Source of the DNA: Planctomycetaceae bacterium
GTDB lineage: Bacteria; Planctomycetota; Planctomycetia; Pirellulales; Thermoguttaceae
Assembly: GCA_012719125.1 (NCBI GenBank)
Contig: JAAYAY010000080.1
Coordinates: 1-42,462 of the forward strand
DNA: 42,462 nt
Direction: 5' to 3'
In this document: piece after piece, positions 34,154 to 42,462 of the stretch
How positions within the stretch are numbered: position 1 is the stretch's first letter
How the letters are laid out: each line of letters starts with the position of its first letter
Made by a program: the position numbers and the translations under genes
Notes under the pieces: model-generated
Databases searched by the model: none
Told to the model about the DNA's origin: nothing
Seen by the model: the letters and a program-made list of their open reading frames with translations, nothing else

Positions 34154-35701
34154 ATGATGTTGCCTATCAGTCGGCGGAGAATGATACAGTCGGGCGTTCT
34201 CGGAACCGGTTTCCTGCTCAGTGGCGGCCTGTCCTGTCTCGCGGCGGGTTCCCAGGCGGCGTCTCCCTCCGAATCGGGCCCGCCTTACGGGCTGGAAGGC
34301 TTTCCCAGCTACAAGGAGTACAAAGCTGCCAAGAAGGCGGCACGGGAGGAACTCCATCCCCGTCGCGTCGACCCCGACAATCCGTCCATCCTGTTCCACG
34401 ATTACCTGTGCCAGAAGTGCGGGCACTGCGATGAGGTATGCACGGATCAGATGACGGTGTCGCACTATTGCGATCCGGCGGTCGCCCGGGAGAAGAACGT
34501 CTGCATCCATTGCGGCCAATGCACCAACATCTGCAAGCGGGGCGGGATGACGGAACGGTTCGACTTCCCCCGCATTCGGCGGATGGCCGAAGACAAGGGA
34601 CGGGTTCTCATCGCCTCAACTTCACCGGCGGTGCGGGTGGCGCTGGGAGAATCGTTCGGGCTGGAGCCGGGAGCCGACTGCGAAGGGAAGATGGTCGAGG
34701 CGCTGCGCCGAATCGGCTTTGACTACGTTCTGGATACGACGTTTGCGGCAGACGTGACCGTGGTGGAGGAAGCCAACGAGCTGATCAAGCGGCTCGACGC
34801 CAAGGGATCGTCGAAGGCCGCCCTTCCGCAGTTCACGAGTTGCTGTCCGGCCTGGGTCAGTTTCGTGGAGGCCTTCTATCCGACGCTTCTTCCGCACCTG
34901 TCGACGACGAAGAGCCCGGTCATGATTCAGGGCGCCGCGATCAAGACCTGGTTTGCGAAGAAGAACGGGATCGATCCCAAGTCGATCGTGAACGTTGCCT
35001 GCACGCCCTGCACGGCCAAGAAATTCGAGGTTCTGCGACCCGAAATGAATGCGTCGGGGCGCTTCCTGAAGGACGAGTCGGTCCGCGACATGGATTACGC
35101 TCTGACCTGCCGTGAGTTGGCGCAGTGGATCTTCGAGAGCCGCGTTCGGTTCCACGAACTTCCGGACGGGGAGTACGATTCGATCATGGGACGCGGAAGC
35201 GGCGGGGGAATCATCTTCGGCAATACCGGGGGCGTGATGGAAGCGACGCTCCGTGCGGTCTGGCTTTACATGACGGGCTCGAAGGCGCCGGAGTCGCTTC
35301 TCCATTTCGAACCGGTTCGCGGACTGGCGGGCGTTCGCGAGGCGTCGCTCGAAATCGACGGCAAACCGCTTCGCGTGGCCGTCGTTCACGGAACCGGAAC
35401 CGTTCGGCCGTTGCTGGACGAGATTCTCAAGGGGAACGGCAAGTACGACTTCATCGAAGTCATGGCCTGCCCCGGCGGCTGCATCGGCGGCGGCGGGCAA
35501 CCCAAGCCGAACGGCAACGGGCGGCCTGACGACGAACTGCGCCAGAAACGGATCGACGGCCTCTACACGAAAGACGAACGGCAAACGATTCGCTGCGCTG
35601 CGGACAACCCCAACGTTCAGGCGATCTACCAAGAATTCCTCGGCAAGCCGCTGGGCCCGCTGTCCCACTCACTGCTTCACACGAGCTATCGCCCGACGTG
35701 A
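34154..35701 (+). CDS. Tat-exported [FeFe]-hydrogenase-like protein
   Basis: The protein has 515 residues. A twin-arginine signal (SRRRMIQSG, then a hydrophobic Gly/Leu stretch to about residue 32) predicts export of the folded protein. Two [4Fe-4S] motifs follow, C86-x2-C-x2-C-x3-C96 and C117-x2-C-x2-C-x3-C127. The H-cluster motifs are L1 TSCCPAW (228-234), L2 TPCTAKKFE (284-292) and L3 EVMACPGGCIGGGGQP (435-450). The small-subunit domain (LRQKRIDGLYTKDERQTIR) is fused at the C terminus. L2 normally starts with Met (MPC); here it is Thr. No maturation genes (hydEFG) are in the window. A GGAG site precedes ATG 34154. Confidence 0.85.
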   Translation: MMLPISRRRMIQSGVLGTGFLLSGGLSCLAAGSQAASPSESGPPYGLEGFPSYKEYKAAKKAAREELHPRRVDPDNPSILFHDYLCQKCGHCDEVCTDQMTVSHYCDPAVAREKNVCIHCGQCTNICKRGGMTERFDFPRIRRMAEDKGRVLIASTSPAVRVALGESFGLEPGADCEGKMVEALRRIGFDYVLDTTFAADVTVVEEANELIKRLDAKGSSKAALPQFTSCCPAWVSFVEAFYPTLLPHLSTTKSPVMIQGAAIKTWFAKKNGIDPKSIVNVACTPCTAKKFEVLRPEMNASGRFLKDESVRDMDYALTCRELAQWIFESRVRFHELPDGEYDSIMGRGSGGGIIFGNTGGVMEATLRAVWLYMTGSKAPESLLHFEPVRGLAGVREASLEIDGKPLRVAVVHGTGTVRPLLDEILKGNGKYDFIEVMACPGGCIGGGGQPKPNGNGRPDDELRQKRIDGLYTKDERQTIRCAADNPNVQAIYQEFLGKPLGPLSHSLLHTSYRPT

Positions 35702-35767
35702 GTGTGGCGGGCGGAGATCGACGACGTCCGCAGGTTGGACAAGCCCGTGAATAGGCCGGTCGTGGCG

Positions 35768-36487
35768 TTATCGCAAACCCTTGCCAAGCCAGCCAGTGAA
35801 CCGCCGCCGCGGGATCGGGTGGGTCATCCAGGAGGTGTCTGGCTCAGGCAACCGCATGGCCTCGCGAACCGTCAGCCAGCCGCTGGGGAGCGGCATGGAA
35901 GAGGGTTTCCCCCGGCTGGTGAGCCAGCGGAACCGGTGCGCCTTTTCGCAGGCCAGAGCGATATCGCGAGCGATGCGGACGTCTTCGGCCACATAGTCGA
36001 GCACCTTGTCGTGCGCACCATCCGCCCAGAGCCGCGGCGCCAGGTAGCCCGACATGCCTTTGGGTTTGCCCTTGATTGCCAGGGCTTCTGCCGCCTTGTC
36101 CAAGGCGACGGGAAAGCCGCGATCGCAGAAGACGTGGAACATCATGTCGACGTGGTCGATCGCCAGCTTCCGGCATTCGCCTACGGCGCCCGACTCCTCG
36201 GCCAGGATGTCGAAGTCGAAACCCAGCCCGTTCCAGGTCAGCAGCGTGTATCCCTCGGCAACCAGTTTCTCCAACTGCTTGACCAACTGCCCGGCCTCGG
36301 GCTGCGACATCCGTGCAGCCGGGGTCCCGTCCGTGTTCTTGCCGTGCCAGACGAGGGCTTCGGAGGCGTCCTGGCAAAACACGGCGGCACAGGTGATTCC
36401 CAAGGGCCGGTAAGACGCCCAACTGCCTGCCGATTCCGGCACGTCGGCGGCCGTCTCGATATCGAAGGCCGCGTAGTTCCGCGTCAT
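35768..36487 (-). CDS. DEDDy-type 3'-5' exonuclease
   Basis: The protein has 239 residues. The RNase H-like exonuclease motifs are in order: Exo I FDIE (D9, E11), Exo II WNGLGFDFDIL (about 85-95, D91/D93), and Exo III DYVAED (Y165, D169). This matches stand-alone PolB-like predicted exonucleases, probably acting in DNA repair. A good GGAGGAG site upstream supports the ATG at 36487. The gene is the first of a row of minus-strand genes only loosely linked by function. Confidence 0.75.
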   Translation of the reverse strand: MTRNYAAFDIETAADVPESAGSWASYRPLGITCAAVFCQDASEALVWHGKNTDGTPAARMSQPEAGQLVKQLEKLVAEGYTLLTWNGLGFDFDILAEESGAVGECRKLAIDHVDMMFHVFCDRGFPVALDKAAEALAIKGKPKGMSGYLAPRLWADGAHDKVLDYVAEDVRIARDIALACEKAHRFRWLTSRGKPSSMPLPSGWLTVREAMRLPEPDTSWMTHPIPRRRFTGWLGKGLR

Positions 36488-36579
36488 ACCCTGTACTCCT
36501 CCGGCAGCCCGTTGAAAAAGTCAAGTTAGGCTAACGAATTGGCTGCAGAAGCGGCGCAGCCGCGCTCGCAGCACGAGCC

Positions 36580-37137
36580 CTACAACTTCGCGAACAAATC
36601 CCCGACGCGAAGTCGTGCCTTCGGATCACACAGCGGAGAGATCTCCTCGTCGCCCGCCAACTCCTGGGTATCGCGATATCCTTCGCTGCTCGGATCGCGG
36701 TGCACGATCAACTTGCGACCTTCGACGTCGGCGACCCAGTATTCGGGAACACCCGATTCGGCGTAAAGCCGGGCTTTCTCCCCGCAGTCAACTCGCAGGG
36801 TTGTGTCGGCCACCTCAACGAGCAGCAGCACATCGGAACCTTGGGGATGGTTCGTGTAGTCTTTCTCGACGGCCCAGACCACGTCCGGTTCCGGGGCACT
36901 TCCGGAATCCGGTAACCGAATCGTCTCCTGGATTCTGACGAGTTTCTCGAGGGGACTCGCTCGAAAGCTCCATGCGTTGAGGAAATCGACAACGGTTGTA
37001 TGAGGATGACCAATCGGATTCATCTGCCGAATCTCCCCGCGGATGAGTTCGACGCGCTGGTGGAACTGGCCGGCGAAGACTCCGGTCTCGACCATCCGTT
37101 CATATTGAGGAAGCGAGAAGCGAGCAAGGGAACTCAT
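36580..37137 (-). CDS. Uma2-family PD-(D/E)xK endonuclease-like protein
   Basis: The protein has 185 residues from ATG 37137, which has an AGGAG site; longer starts lack one. It shows the Uma2 fold pattern: QFHQRVELIRGEIRQMNPIG (first acidic residues), PEPDVVW (catalytic Asp), LLVEVADTTLRVDCGEKARL (Glu and Lys), and AESGVPEYWVADVEGRKLIV. These genes are widespread and multicopy in cyanobacteria and planctomycetes; their biological role is not settled. Confidence 0.85.
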   Translation of the reverse strand: MSSLARFSLPQYERMVETGVFAGQFHQRVELIRGEIRQMNPIGHPHTTVVDFLNAWSFRASPLEKLVRIQETIRLPDSGSAPEPDVVWAVEKDYTNHPQGSDVLLLVEVADTTLRVDCGEKARLYAESGVPEYWVADVEGRKLIVHRDPSSEGYRDTQELAGDEEISPLCDPKARLRVGDLFAKL

Positions 37138-37288
37138 GGCACTCTCCTTGTCGGGTGGAGATTGAGGCAGATAGGACCCTTTCATTCAAGAATACCTGGT
37201 TCCGTCAAGAGGGACAAGCTGCGAAACGTGGCAGTGTGTGGGGCAAAGCTTGCGGTTACGAGCCGTTCTTGGGGGTGATTCGGACGTT

Positions 37289-38488
37289 TCACGGACCGTT
37301 TGCCTCTTCCGGCAGCAGATCCTTGTTTCGCAGGAAGTCGCGGAGCTTCTTCGTGCCTATTGCCTTCCAGTCCTGAAGTTCTTCGCCGGCTTCGGCCTGA
37401 AAGCGTTTGAGAATCTCGGCCCACATTCCTTGCCACAGCTCGGCGATCCCGAACTCCAGGTCATCGCTGAGCCGAGCGACTTTTCGGTCGCATGTGAATT
37501 GTAGGGTCAGATTTCCGTCGTTCTTTTCGACGTACGCGATCAGATGATCGACAGGGATGAACAGGAAATCGGGAAGGTCCGCCTCCTCGTTCTCTTCAAG
37601 TTGCAGGCTGGCAAATTCTGCGCTGACTTCGAACTGGTCACCGCGATCCTGGTAGAGGAGATTCAGCGTTCCTTGTTTGAAGACGATTGCGTCCTTCTGG
37701 CTGCCCAGACGATCGACTTGTGCCAGATCGAGATTGGCGATGCGGATCACTCGCGGCAGTGCGGCGAACTTGTGCTCGAGCGAGGTCTTTGCATCGCCGA
37801 TCCGCAGATCGGCGCTCACGTCGGCATGGGAAACATAGCCCCACACTCCGAAGCTCTTCTGGCTGGGCCGCAGGTCGGAGGCAGCGTAATCGACCTTTTC
37901 GAATAGCACCTGCGCGGGTTCCAGCCCAGGGCGAGTCACAGTGCAATCGACGATTCCACCGACAACTTCAAGATGGGCAATGCGGACTTCGTAGCCCTCC
38001 TTCGGGCGAAACGCTTCGAGCAACGTCTCGAGAATCCGCATCAGAAGGTTGTCGAGCACGGCAACTACCTTCTCGGCAACTTTGTCGAAGGTGGGTCGCG
38101 GCTCCGGCTCGGCGGGACGATCGAGAACGTAGGTCACGCAGGGCTCGGTCACAGTGAGATTCTCGACGTCGACTTCTCGGAAGAGCAGCGGCCAGATTGC
38201 CAGTTCGACGTGGAACGATTCCAGGTTGCCGTGGATATCCTGGTTCGGTTTCTCGATTCTGAAGGCTACTCCCTGGAGGTCTGCTTCGCCCTGCCAGGGG
38301 TGGAATTCGAGGGACTCGATCTCCAACTCGATATCGAAGGCCTCCCGGGCCTGCGCAACAAGCTGGTTCTTGAGCCACGTTTCGTTGAGGAGCGTCAGCG
38401 AAACGACCAACGCGGCAACACCTATCAGCAGAAGTGCGGCGAGTCCGATCAGAAGCCGTCTTCGGAAGAGTCGATTGAACCGGTTCAT
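37289..38488 (-). CDS. AsmA-like inner-membrane-anchored protein
   Basis: The protein has 399 residues. One N-terminal membrane helix (LIGLAALLLIGVAALVVSLT) is followed by an N-LxxxLxxxxREAFDIELEI stretch and beta-strand repeats (SLEFHPWQGEADLQGVAFRI, SFHVELAIWPLLFREVDVEN). This is the pattern of AsmA/TamB-type proteins that span the periplasm and may move lipids. The C-terminal region is helical and short for the family. It could be a small planctomycete variant. Confidence 0.6.
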   Translation of the reverse strand: MNRFNRLFRRRLLIGLAALLLIGVAALVVSLTLLNETWLKNQLVAQAREAFDIELEIESLEFHPWQGEADLQGVAFRIEKPNQDIHGNLESFHVELAIWPLLFREVDVENLTVTEPCVTYVLDRPAEPEPRPTFDKVAEKVVAVLDNLLMRILETLLEAFRPKEGYEVRIAHLEVVGGIVDCTVTRPGLEPAQVLFEKVDYAASDLRPSQKSFGVWGYVSHADVSADLRIGDAKTSLEHKFAALPRVIRIANLDLAQVDRLGSQKDAIVFKQGTLNLLYQDRGDQFEVSAEFASLQLEENEEADLPDFLFIPVDHLIAYVEKNDGNLTLQFTCDRKVARLSDDLEFGIAELWQGMWAEILKRFQAEAGEELQDWKAIGTKKLRDFLRNKDLLPEEANGP

Positions 38489-38510
38489 CGGGCATCCCCT
38501 TCCTGCCGGG

Positions 38511-39929
38511 TTACTTGAGCCGGCTCGCTCGTTTCTTCTCGGCCGCTTCGCGCTGATTGTAGAGCGGCGGGTCGACGTGCGCCTCCCAACTGTTCAGTTG
38601 TCGCAGCAGGGCCGCCGCAATCTCGGGCTGTGCATCGCGAAGATTGACAGTTTCGGCGGCGTCGGCCGCCAGATCGAAGAGTTCCTGTCTGCCGTCCGGG
38701 TAATCCACGTACTTCCAGTGTCCCTGGCGAATGGCGCGCTGGGGTACGACGTTCTTTCGCCATGGATCGAGGGCTCGCCGCCAGAACAGCGTCCGCTCCT
38801 CCGGCCGTTCCCGCCGTTCCAGCGCCGGCATCAGGTTGATGCCGTCCGGGGGCCGATCGGCGGCGGCGGTTGCGCCCGCAAGGGCAAGGAACGTGGCACT
38901 GAAGTCCATGGTGACGGCAACTTGCGGGGTTTCCTTGCCCGCGGATAGTCTGCCGGTCCAGCGGGCGATGCAGGGGCTGCGTATTCCTCCCTCACGCAAC
39001 GTGCCTTTCCCGCCGGAGAACGGGGCGTTTCTCGCATGGACGTCGCCTCCGTTGTCCGACATGAAGACAACCAGCGTGTTGTTGCCAAGTTCCCTGTCGT
39101 CAATGGCATCAACGATCCGGCCCACGTTCGTGTCGAGTGATTCGACCATGGCCGCATAAACAGACCGATCGCCGGTTTGCCAGTCTTTCTTGGGTGTGAC
39201 CTCACGGTTTGCATCTCCCGGTGCCTGGAAGGGAAAATGCGGTGCGTTGAAGGGCACATAGAGGAAGAACGGCCGCTGGCCTGCTTCGCCGATGAAGCGG
39301 ACTGCATACTCGGCGATGAGGTCGGTGATGTATCCGGGGCGTTGGATCGGCCGTTCGTCGAGCCAGAGGTCGGGCGTGCCCGAGCGACCGTAATGCTCGA
39401 AGTAATGGACGTTGCCGCCGAGCATGCCGAAGAAGCGGTCGAAACCGTGGCGTGTGGGGTTCCAGTCGCCGTAGCCCAGGTGCCACTTGCCCGACATGGC
39501 GGTGAAGTAGCCCGCCTTGTGGAGCATGGTCGCCAGCGACGTTTCCTGGGGCGGCAAGCCTTCTTCGGGCACGTCGTAAAAGACGGCCCACTCCAGTCCG
39601 ATCCGCTGCTGGTAGCGGCCGGTCATGAATGCGGCCCGCGTGGGCGAGCAGACCGAGCCATTTGAGTAGGCGTCGGTGAACCGCACCCCCTCGGCCGCCA
39701 GCCGGTCCAGCCGCGGCGTGCGAATGTCCGGGCAGCCGTAGCAACCCAGGTCGCCGTAGCCGAGATCGTCGGCAAGGATGAAGACAATATTGGGTACACT
39801 ACGTGTTTGCGATTCTTTCCGGTTTTTTTCGGCACTTATTGACGTAGTGGCTGTCAATGTGATAAGTATGAATGTAGCTATTCTGTGTAGTAAATGGCCT
39901 AGTAATTGAGAGGGGCCTGTAAGTCGCAT
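38511..39929 (-). CDS. Exported type I sulfatase
   Basis: The protein has 472 residues. A hydrophobic N-terminal stretch (LLHRIATFILITLTATTSIS) acts as a signal peptide. The formylglycine site is C94-S-P-T-R98 in SVCSPTRAAFMTG, and the metal-binding DDLGYGDLG near the start, GKWHLG and FMSDNGGD belong to the arylsulfatase family. ATG 39929 has an AGGAG site. It probably removes sulfate from extracellular polysaccharide, a common planctomycete trait. Activation needs an FGly-generating enzyme, which is not in the window. It is divergent from the recombinase gene. Confidence 0.9.
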   Translation of the reverse strand: MRLTGPSQLLGHLLHRIATFILITLTATTSISAEKNRKESQTRSVPNIVFILADDLGYGDLGCYGCPDIRTPRLDRLAAEGVRFTDAYSNGSVCSPTRAAFMTGRYQQRIGLEWAVFYDVPEEGLPPQETSLATMLHKAGYFTAMSGKWHLGYGDWNPTRHGFDRFFGMLGGNVHYFEHYGRSGTPDLWLDERPIQRPGYITDLIAEYAVRFIGEAGQRPFFLYVPFNAPHFPFQAPGDANREVTPKKDWQTGDRSVYAAMVESLDTNVGRIVDAIDDRELGNNTLVVFMSDNGGDVHARNAPFSGGKGTLREGGIRSPCIARWTGRLSAGKETPQVAVTMDFSATFLALAGATAAADRPPDGINLMPALERRERPEERTLFWRRALDPWRKNVVPQRAIRQGHWKYVDYPDGRQELFDLAADAAETVNLRDAQPEIAAALLRQLNSWEAHVDPPLYNQREAAEKKRASRLK

Positions 39930-39966
39930 GGTTGTTCGCTCCTGGGCATATCCCGGCTCTGTCGAA

Positions 39967-39996
39967 ATTCGATTCCTTGCCGTATGCAAGTGTCAA
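39967..39996 (-). promoter_or_regulatory. Candidate promoter for the sulfatase gene
   Basis: On the minus strand TTGACA (39996-39991) is a perfect -35. An 18-bp spacer leads to TCGAAT (39972-39967), a 4 of 6 match to TATAAT. The start codon follows 38 nt later. Confidence 0.5.
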
Positions 39997-40095
39997 ACTG
40001 AGTGGCACGCCGGCTCAGTATCAGGCTGGATCGGTGCCGCGTCAACATGATTCCGGGGCTGACAGTTGTTCTAGCGCGATTGGGGGGAGGCTGAC

Positions 40096-41355
40096 GTGGG
40101 AAAGAGACGTAAGAAGCGACGGCAGTCGCATGGTTCAGCTTGGCATTGGCGGCAGACGGATTGCTGGTATTACACAATGCCCGGCACGAGGAAACGCGTT
40201 GCCCTATTTGATGAGGGCGGAGAGCGAATTCGCGGGAAACAGAATAAGGAAGCTGCAGAACTGGCCTTGGCCAGAGAGAGGTTGTCTCACGAAAGTGGGT
40301 CGGCGGTCGGCGAAGGTGAATGGCTCGTGGCGCGGGTCTGTTCTGATTACATCCAGTACTGCGAACGCGGGCTAACCAAGGGTACGATCAGTCAGGGACA
40401 TCGTGACAACACGGTGAATTGGCTGAACGATCTCTGTTCCTATTGTGGCGCTTTGCCCGTTGTGCAACTCAGGAAGACGCACGTCAACTCGTGGATTGAA
40501 GACCATCCAACATGGCGAAGCCCGGCAACCCTTCGGAGCGTGATAGCCATTGTCTTGGCGGCCTTCAATCGTGCCGAGGACATGCATGGGATCATCAATC
40601 CGCTCAAGGGACTCAAGAAGCCCCAGTCTCAGCCTCGCTTACAGTCGTTCAGTCCGGAGGAAGAAACGGCGCTCTACGGAGCAACCGAATCCCGTTTCAA
40701 GGATTTTCTTTTTGCCGCGATTCATACGGGCCTGCGTCCCTTCTGTGAACTCGCGACGATCACGGCCGATGACGTTTCGGAAACCGACCGTGGCATGATG
40801 TGGCGTGTCTATTCGTCCAAGACGAAGAAGACCAGGAAGATTCCCGTGCGGCCGGAAGTCGCCGAATTGACGCGTCGGCTCATCAAGACAGCACCGGCCG
40901 GTTCGGGTACTCCGCTGTTCCGAAACACCCAGGGCCGACCCTGGAAGCGGATGAATGGCGTCGCGCGGTTCATTGCCGTCAAAAAGAAGCTTGGCTGGGA
41001 CAAGGACCCCGTCAAGCAGAAGTTCTCCTGTTACACGTGCCGCCACACCTACGCCCACCGTATGCTCTCGGGATACTGGACAAGCGGGGTTGGCTGCTCA
41101 ATCGAAACGTTGGCTGAATTGATCGGTGACACTCCCAAGGTTGCTTTCGATCACTACGGAAGGGAATGGGGGCAACACTATCAAGATCCACTGTGGGCTG
41201 CCATCGGGGCGGGAAATGACAAGAACCCAAGAGAGAAACCGGCGGACAGGAAACCCGGCCGCAAACGGCCCTCGATTTCGCATGCGACGCATTTGAAGAA
41301 GAAGCGTGCCGTGGCAAAGGATACGAAACGCAGAAGCGGGAAGCACCGCAGATAG
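40096..41355 (+). CDS. Tyrosine recombinase/integrase, copy 1
   Basis: The protein has 419 residues. GTG 40096 has a GGGAGG site. A basic N terminus precedes an Arm-like WHWRQTDCWYYTMPGTRKRV segment, then a SAM-like core-binding domain (about 75-165) and the catalytic domain (about 185-360). Catalytic residues: R214 in GLRPFCEL, K242-245 in SSKTKKTRK, R316 in YTCRHTYAHR, and Tyr354 in FDHYGR. The usual first His of H-x-x-R is Tyr and the usual G-H is G-D, which is seen in divergent integrases. The tail is Lys/Arg-rich. It is 29 bp before a paralogous gene. Confidence 0.85.
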   Translation: MGKRRKKRRQSHGSAWHWRQTDCWYYTMPGTRKRVALFDEGGERIRGKQNKEAAELALARERLSHESGSAVGEGEWLVARVCSDYIQYCERGLTKGTISQGHRDNTVNWLNDLCSYCGALPVVQLRKTHVNSWIEDHPTWRSPATLRSVIAIVLAAFNRAEDMHGIINPLKGLKKPQSQPRLQSFSPEEETALYGATESRFKDFLFAAIHTGLRPFCELATITADDVSETDRGMMWRVYSSKTKKTRKIPVRPEVAELTRRLIKTAPAGSGTPLFRNTQGRPWKRMNGVARFIAVKKKLGWDKDPVKQKFSCYTCRHTYAHRMLSGYWTSGVGCSIETLAELIGDTPKVAFDHYGREWGQHYQDPLWAAIGAGNDKNPREKPADRKPGRKRPSISHATHLKKKRAVAKDTKRRSGKHRR

Positions 41356-41384
41356 ATTGGCGTAACCCGACATTTCGTCAAACA

Positions 41385-42462
41385 ATGGCTGCAGAGAAGA
41401 ATCAACGTCGACGGCCCCGCGGTTCGGCCTGGCACTGGAAGCAAACCGATTGCTGGTATTACACTCCGCCGGGCACCAAGAGGCGAGTTCCTCTGACGGA
41501 CAAAGAGGGAAAGCGGATTCGTGGCAGCGAGAATCGGCAAGTGGCCGAACTTGCCTTGGCCCGTGTGAAGGTCTCGGGGCAGTGGCGGCCTACGGCCACG
41601 GCAGCGAGTGAGGATTCATGGATCGTGGCGACTGTTTGTTCGAAGTTCATCGAACACTGCGACCGAACCGTGCTGAACGACACTCGCAGCCGAGATTACC
41701 GCGACGCTGTCGTTCGATTCCTCAACGACCTATGCGGCTACTGTGGCCAGCTACCGGTGTCGGATTTGAGGAAGGACCACGTGTACTTCTGGGCCGAAAG
41801 CCATGAGACATGGCGTTCTCCAGTAACCCAGAGGAATGCCATTGGCGCCGTGTTGACCGCATTCAACTACGCCCGGGACGAGTTTGGAATTCCTCATCGG
41901 CTCACGGGTCTCAAGAAACCGCCGGCGCGGCCTCGCCTCCATTCCCTTTCAGCGGAGGACGAAGAGGCCATCTATCGGGCGACAGATAAACCGTTTGAGG
42001 AATTTCTGTTTGCCGCGATCCGCACGGGGCTGCGGCCTTTCTGTGAACTGGCCCGCATGACGGCTGACGAAGTCCTCGAAACGGATCGCGGGATGATGTG
42101 GCGGGTGTATTCGTCAAAGACCAAGAAGAGGCGAAGGATCCCAGTTCGCCCCGAGGTGGCCAAGTTGACCGGCCATCTCATAAAGACCGCTCCGCCGGGT
42201 TCAGGAATCCCACTCTTTCGCAACGCTCGGGGCGGCAGTTGGACGAAGACAAGCGGCGTGGCACGATTTCTCGCTATCAAGCGGAATCTCGGCTGGGACG
42301 AAGATCCCGTCAAGAAGCATTACTCCACCTACAGTTGTCGGCACACGTTTGCCCACCGGATGCTCTCGGGTTTCTGGAACGGCGGAGTTGGCTGCTCCAT
42401 CGAGGTTTTGGCCGAGCTGATGGGCGACACTCCCAAAGTTGCATTCGACCACTATGGGCGGG
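41385..42462 (+). CDS. Tyrosine recombinase/integrase, copy 2 (cut by the window end)
   Basis: An open frame from ATG 41385 runs without a stop to the window edge, giving 359 residues. It is a close paralogue of copy 1 along the whole length: the same GSAWHWKQTDCWYYTPPGTK start, GLRPFCELARMTADEVLETD, SSKTKKRRRIPVRPEVAKLT, and SCRHTFAHRMLSGFWNGGVG, ending at the FDHYGR with the active Tyr. The same His-to-Tyr and His-to-Asp changes are present. About 60-65 residues are likely missing. Confidence 0.85.
   Translation, partial: MAAEKNQRRRPRGSAWHWKQTDCWYYTPPGTKRRVPLTDKEGKRIRGSENRQVAELALARVKVSGQWRPTATAASEDSWIVATVCSKFIEHCDRTVLNDTRSRDYRDAVVRFLNDLCGYCGQLPVSDLRKDHVYFWAESHETWRSPVTQRNAIGAVLTAFNYARDEFGIPHRLTGLKKPPARPRLHSLSAEDEEAIYRATDKPFEEFLFAAIRTGLRPFCELARMTADEVLETDRGMMWRVYSSKTKKRRRIPVRPEVAKLTGHLIKTAPPGSGIPLFRNARGGSWTKTSGVARFLAIKRNLGWDEDPVKKHYSTYSCRHTFAHRMLSGFWNGGVGCSIEVLAELMGDTPKVAFDHYGR

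Overview
The window is a GC-rich bacterial chromosome segment, most likely from the Planctomycetota (Pirellulales-like). The evidence is indirect: a short murE-murF-mraY-murG cluster with no ftsW, murC or ftsQAZ after murG, an FGly-type sulfatase plus the wreck of a second one, a split GMP synthase, many secreted or membrane proteins of unknown function, and several dispersed palindromic repeats between genes. No 16S rRNA, tRNA or CRISPR array was found, so the assignment is an inference.

Layout. 1-6459: end of a Lys-Pro-rich protein, then murE, murF, mraY and murG on the plus strand (cytoplasmic and inner-membrane steps of peptidoglycan precursor synthesis). A repeat-rich 0.5 kb insert separates murF from mraY. 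6794-8376: a two-gene cassette, an OLD/RecF-like AAA ATPase overlapping a small TOPRIM-like protein; it resembles defence or stress modules. 8524-13399: accessory stretch with a TPR-like secreted protein interrupted by an in-frame stop, an antitoxin remnant, two genes each preceded by the same 70-nt leader, an attC-like site, a duplicated gene tail, a decayed sulfatase and a secreted metallopeptidase. 13510-18393: DUF3592-type membrane protein, membrane-anchored methyltransferase, acidic conserved protein and a sigma-70-like factor, with large palindromes between the convergent pairs.

19598-22290: a second accessory stretch of small genes (lipoprotein, short hypotheticals, one exported protein, TA antitoxin with a truncated toxin). 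It has one convincing and one possible attC-like inverted repeat, each starting on a stop codon. Together with the 11.3 kb site this suggests integron-like gene cassettes without a local integron integrase, the most interesting signal in the window. 22544-29156 (minus strand): membrane protein, double-thioredoxin lipoprotein or exported protein, an M14 carboxypeptidase-like protein and a paralogue that has lost the zinc ligands. 29377-33750: carB and a stand-alone GMP synthetase ATP-pyrophosphatase subunit. 34154-35701: a Tat-exported [FeFe]-hydrogenase-like protein. 35768-39929: 3'-5' exonuclease, Uma2-type nuclease, AsmA-like protein and sulfatase, all on the minus strand. 40096-end: two tandem paralogous tyrosine recombinases, the second cut by the window edge.

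Coordinates of start codons were chosen from ribosome-binding sites, signal peptides and family length. All family calls are from motif reading without database searches.
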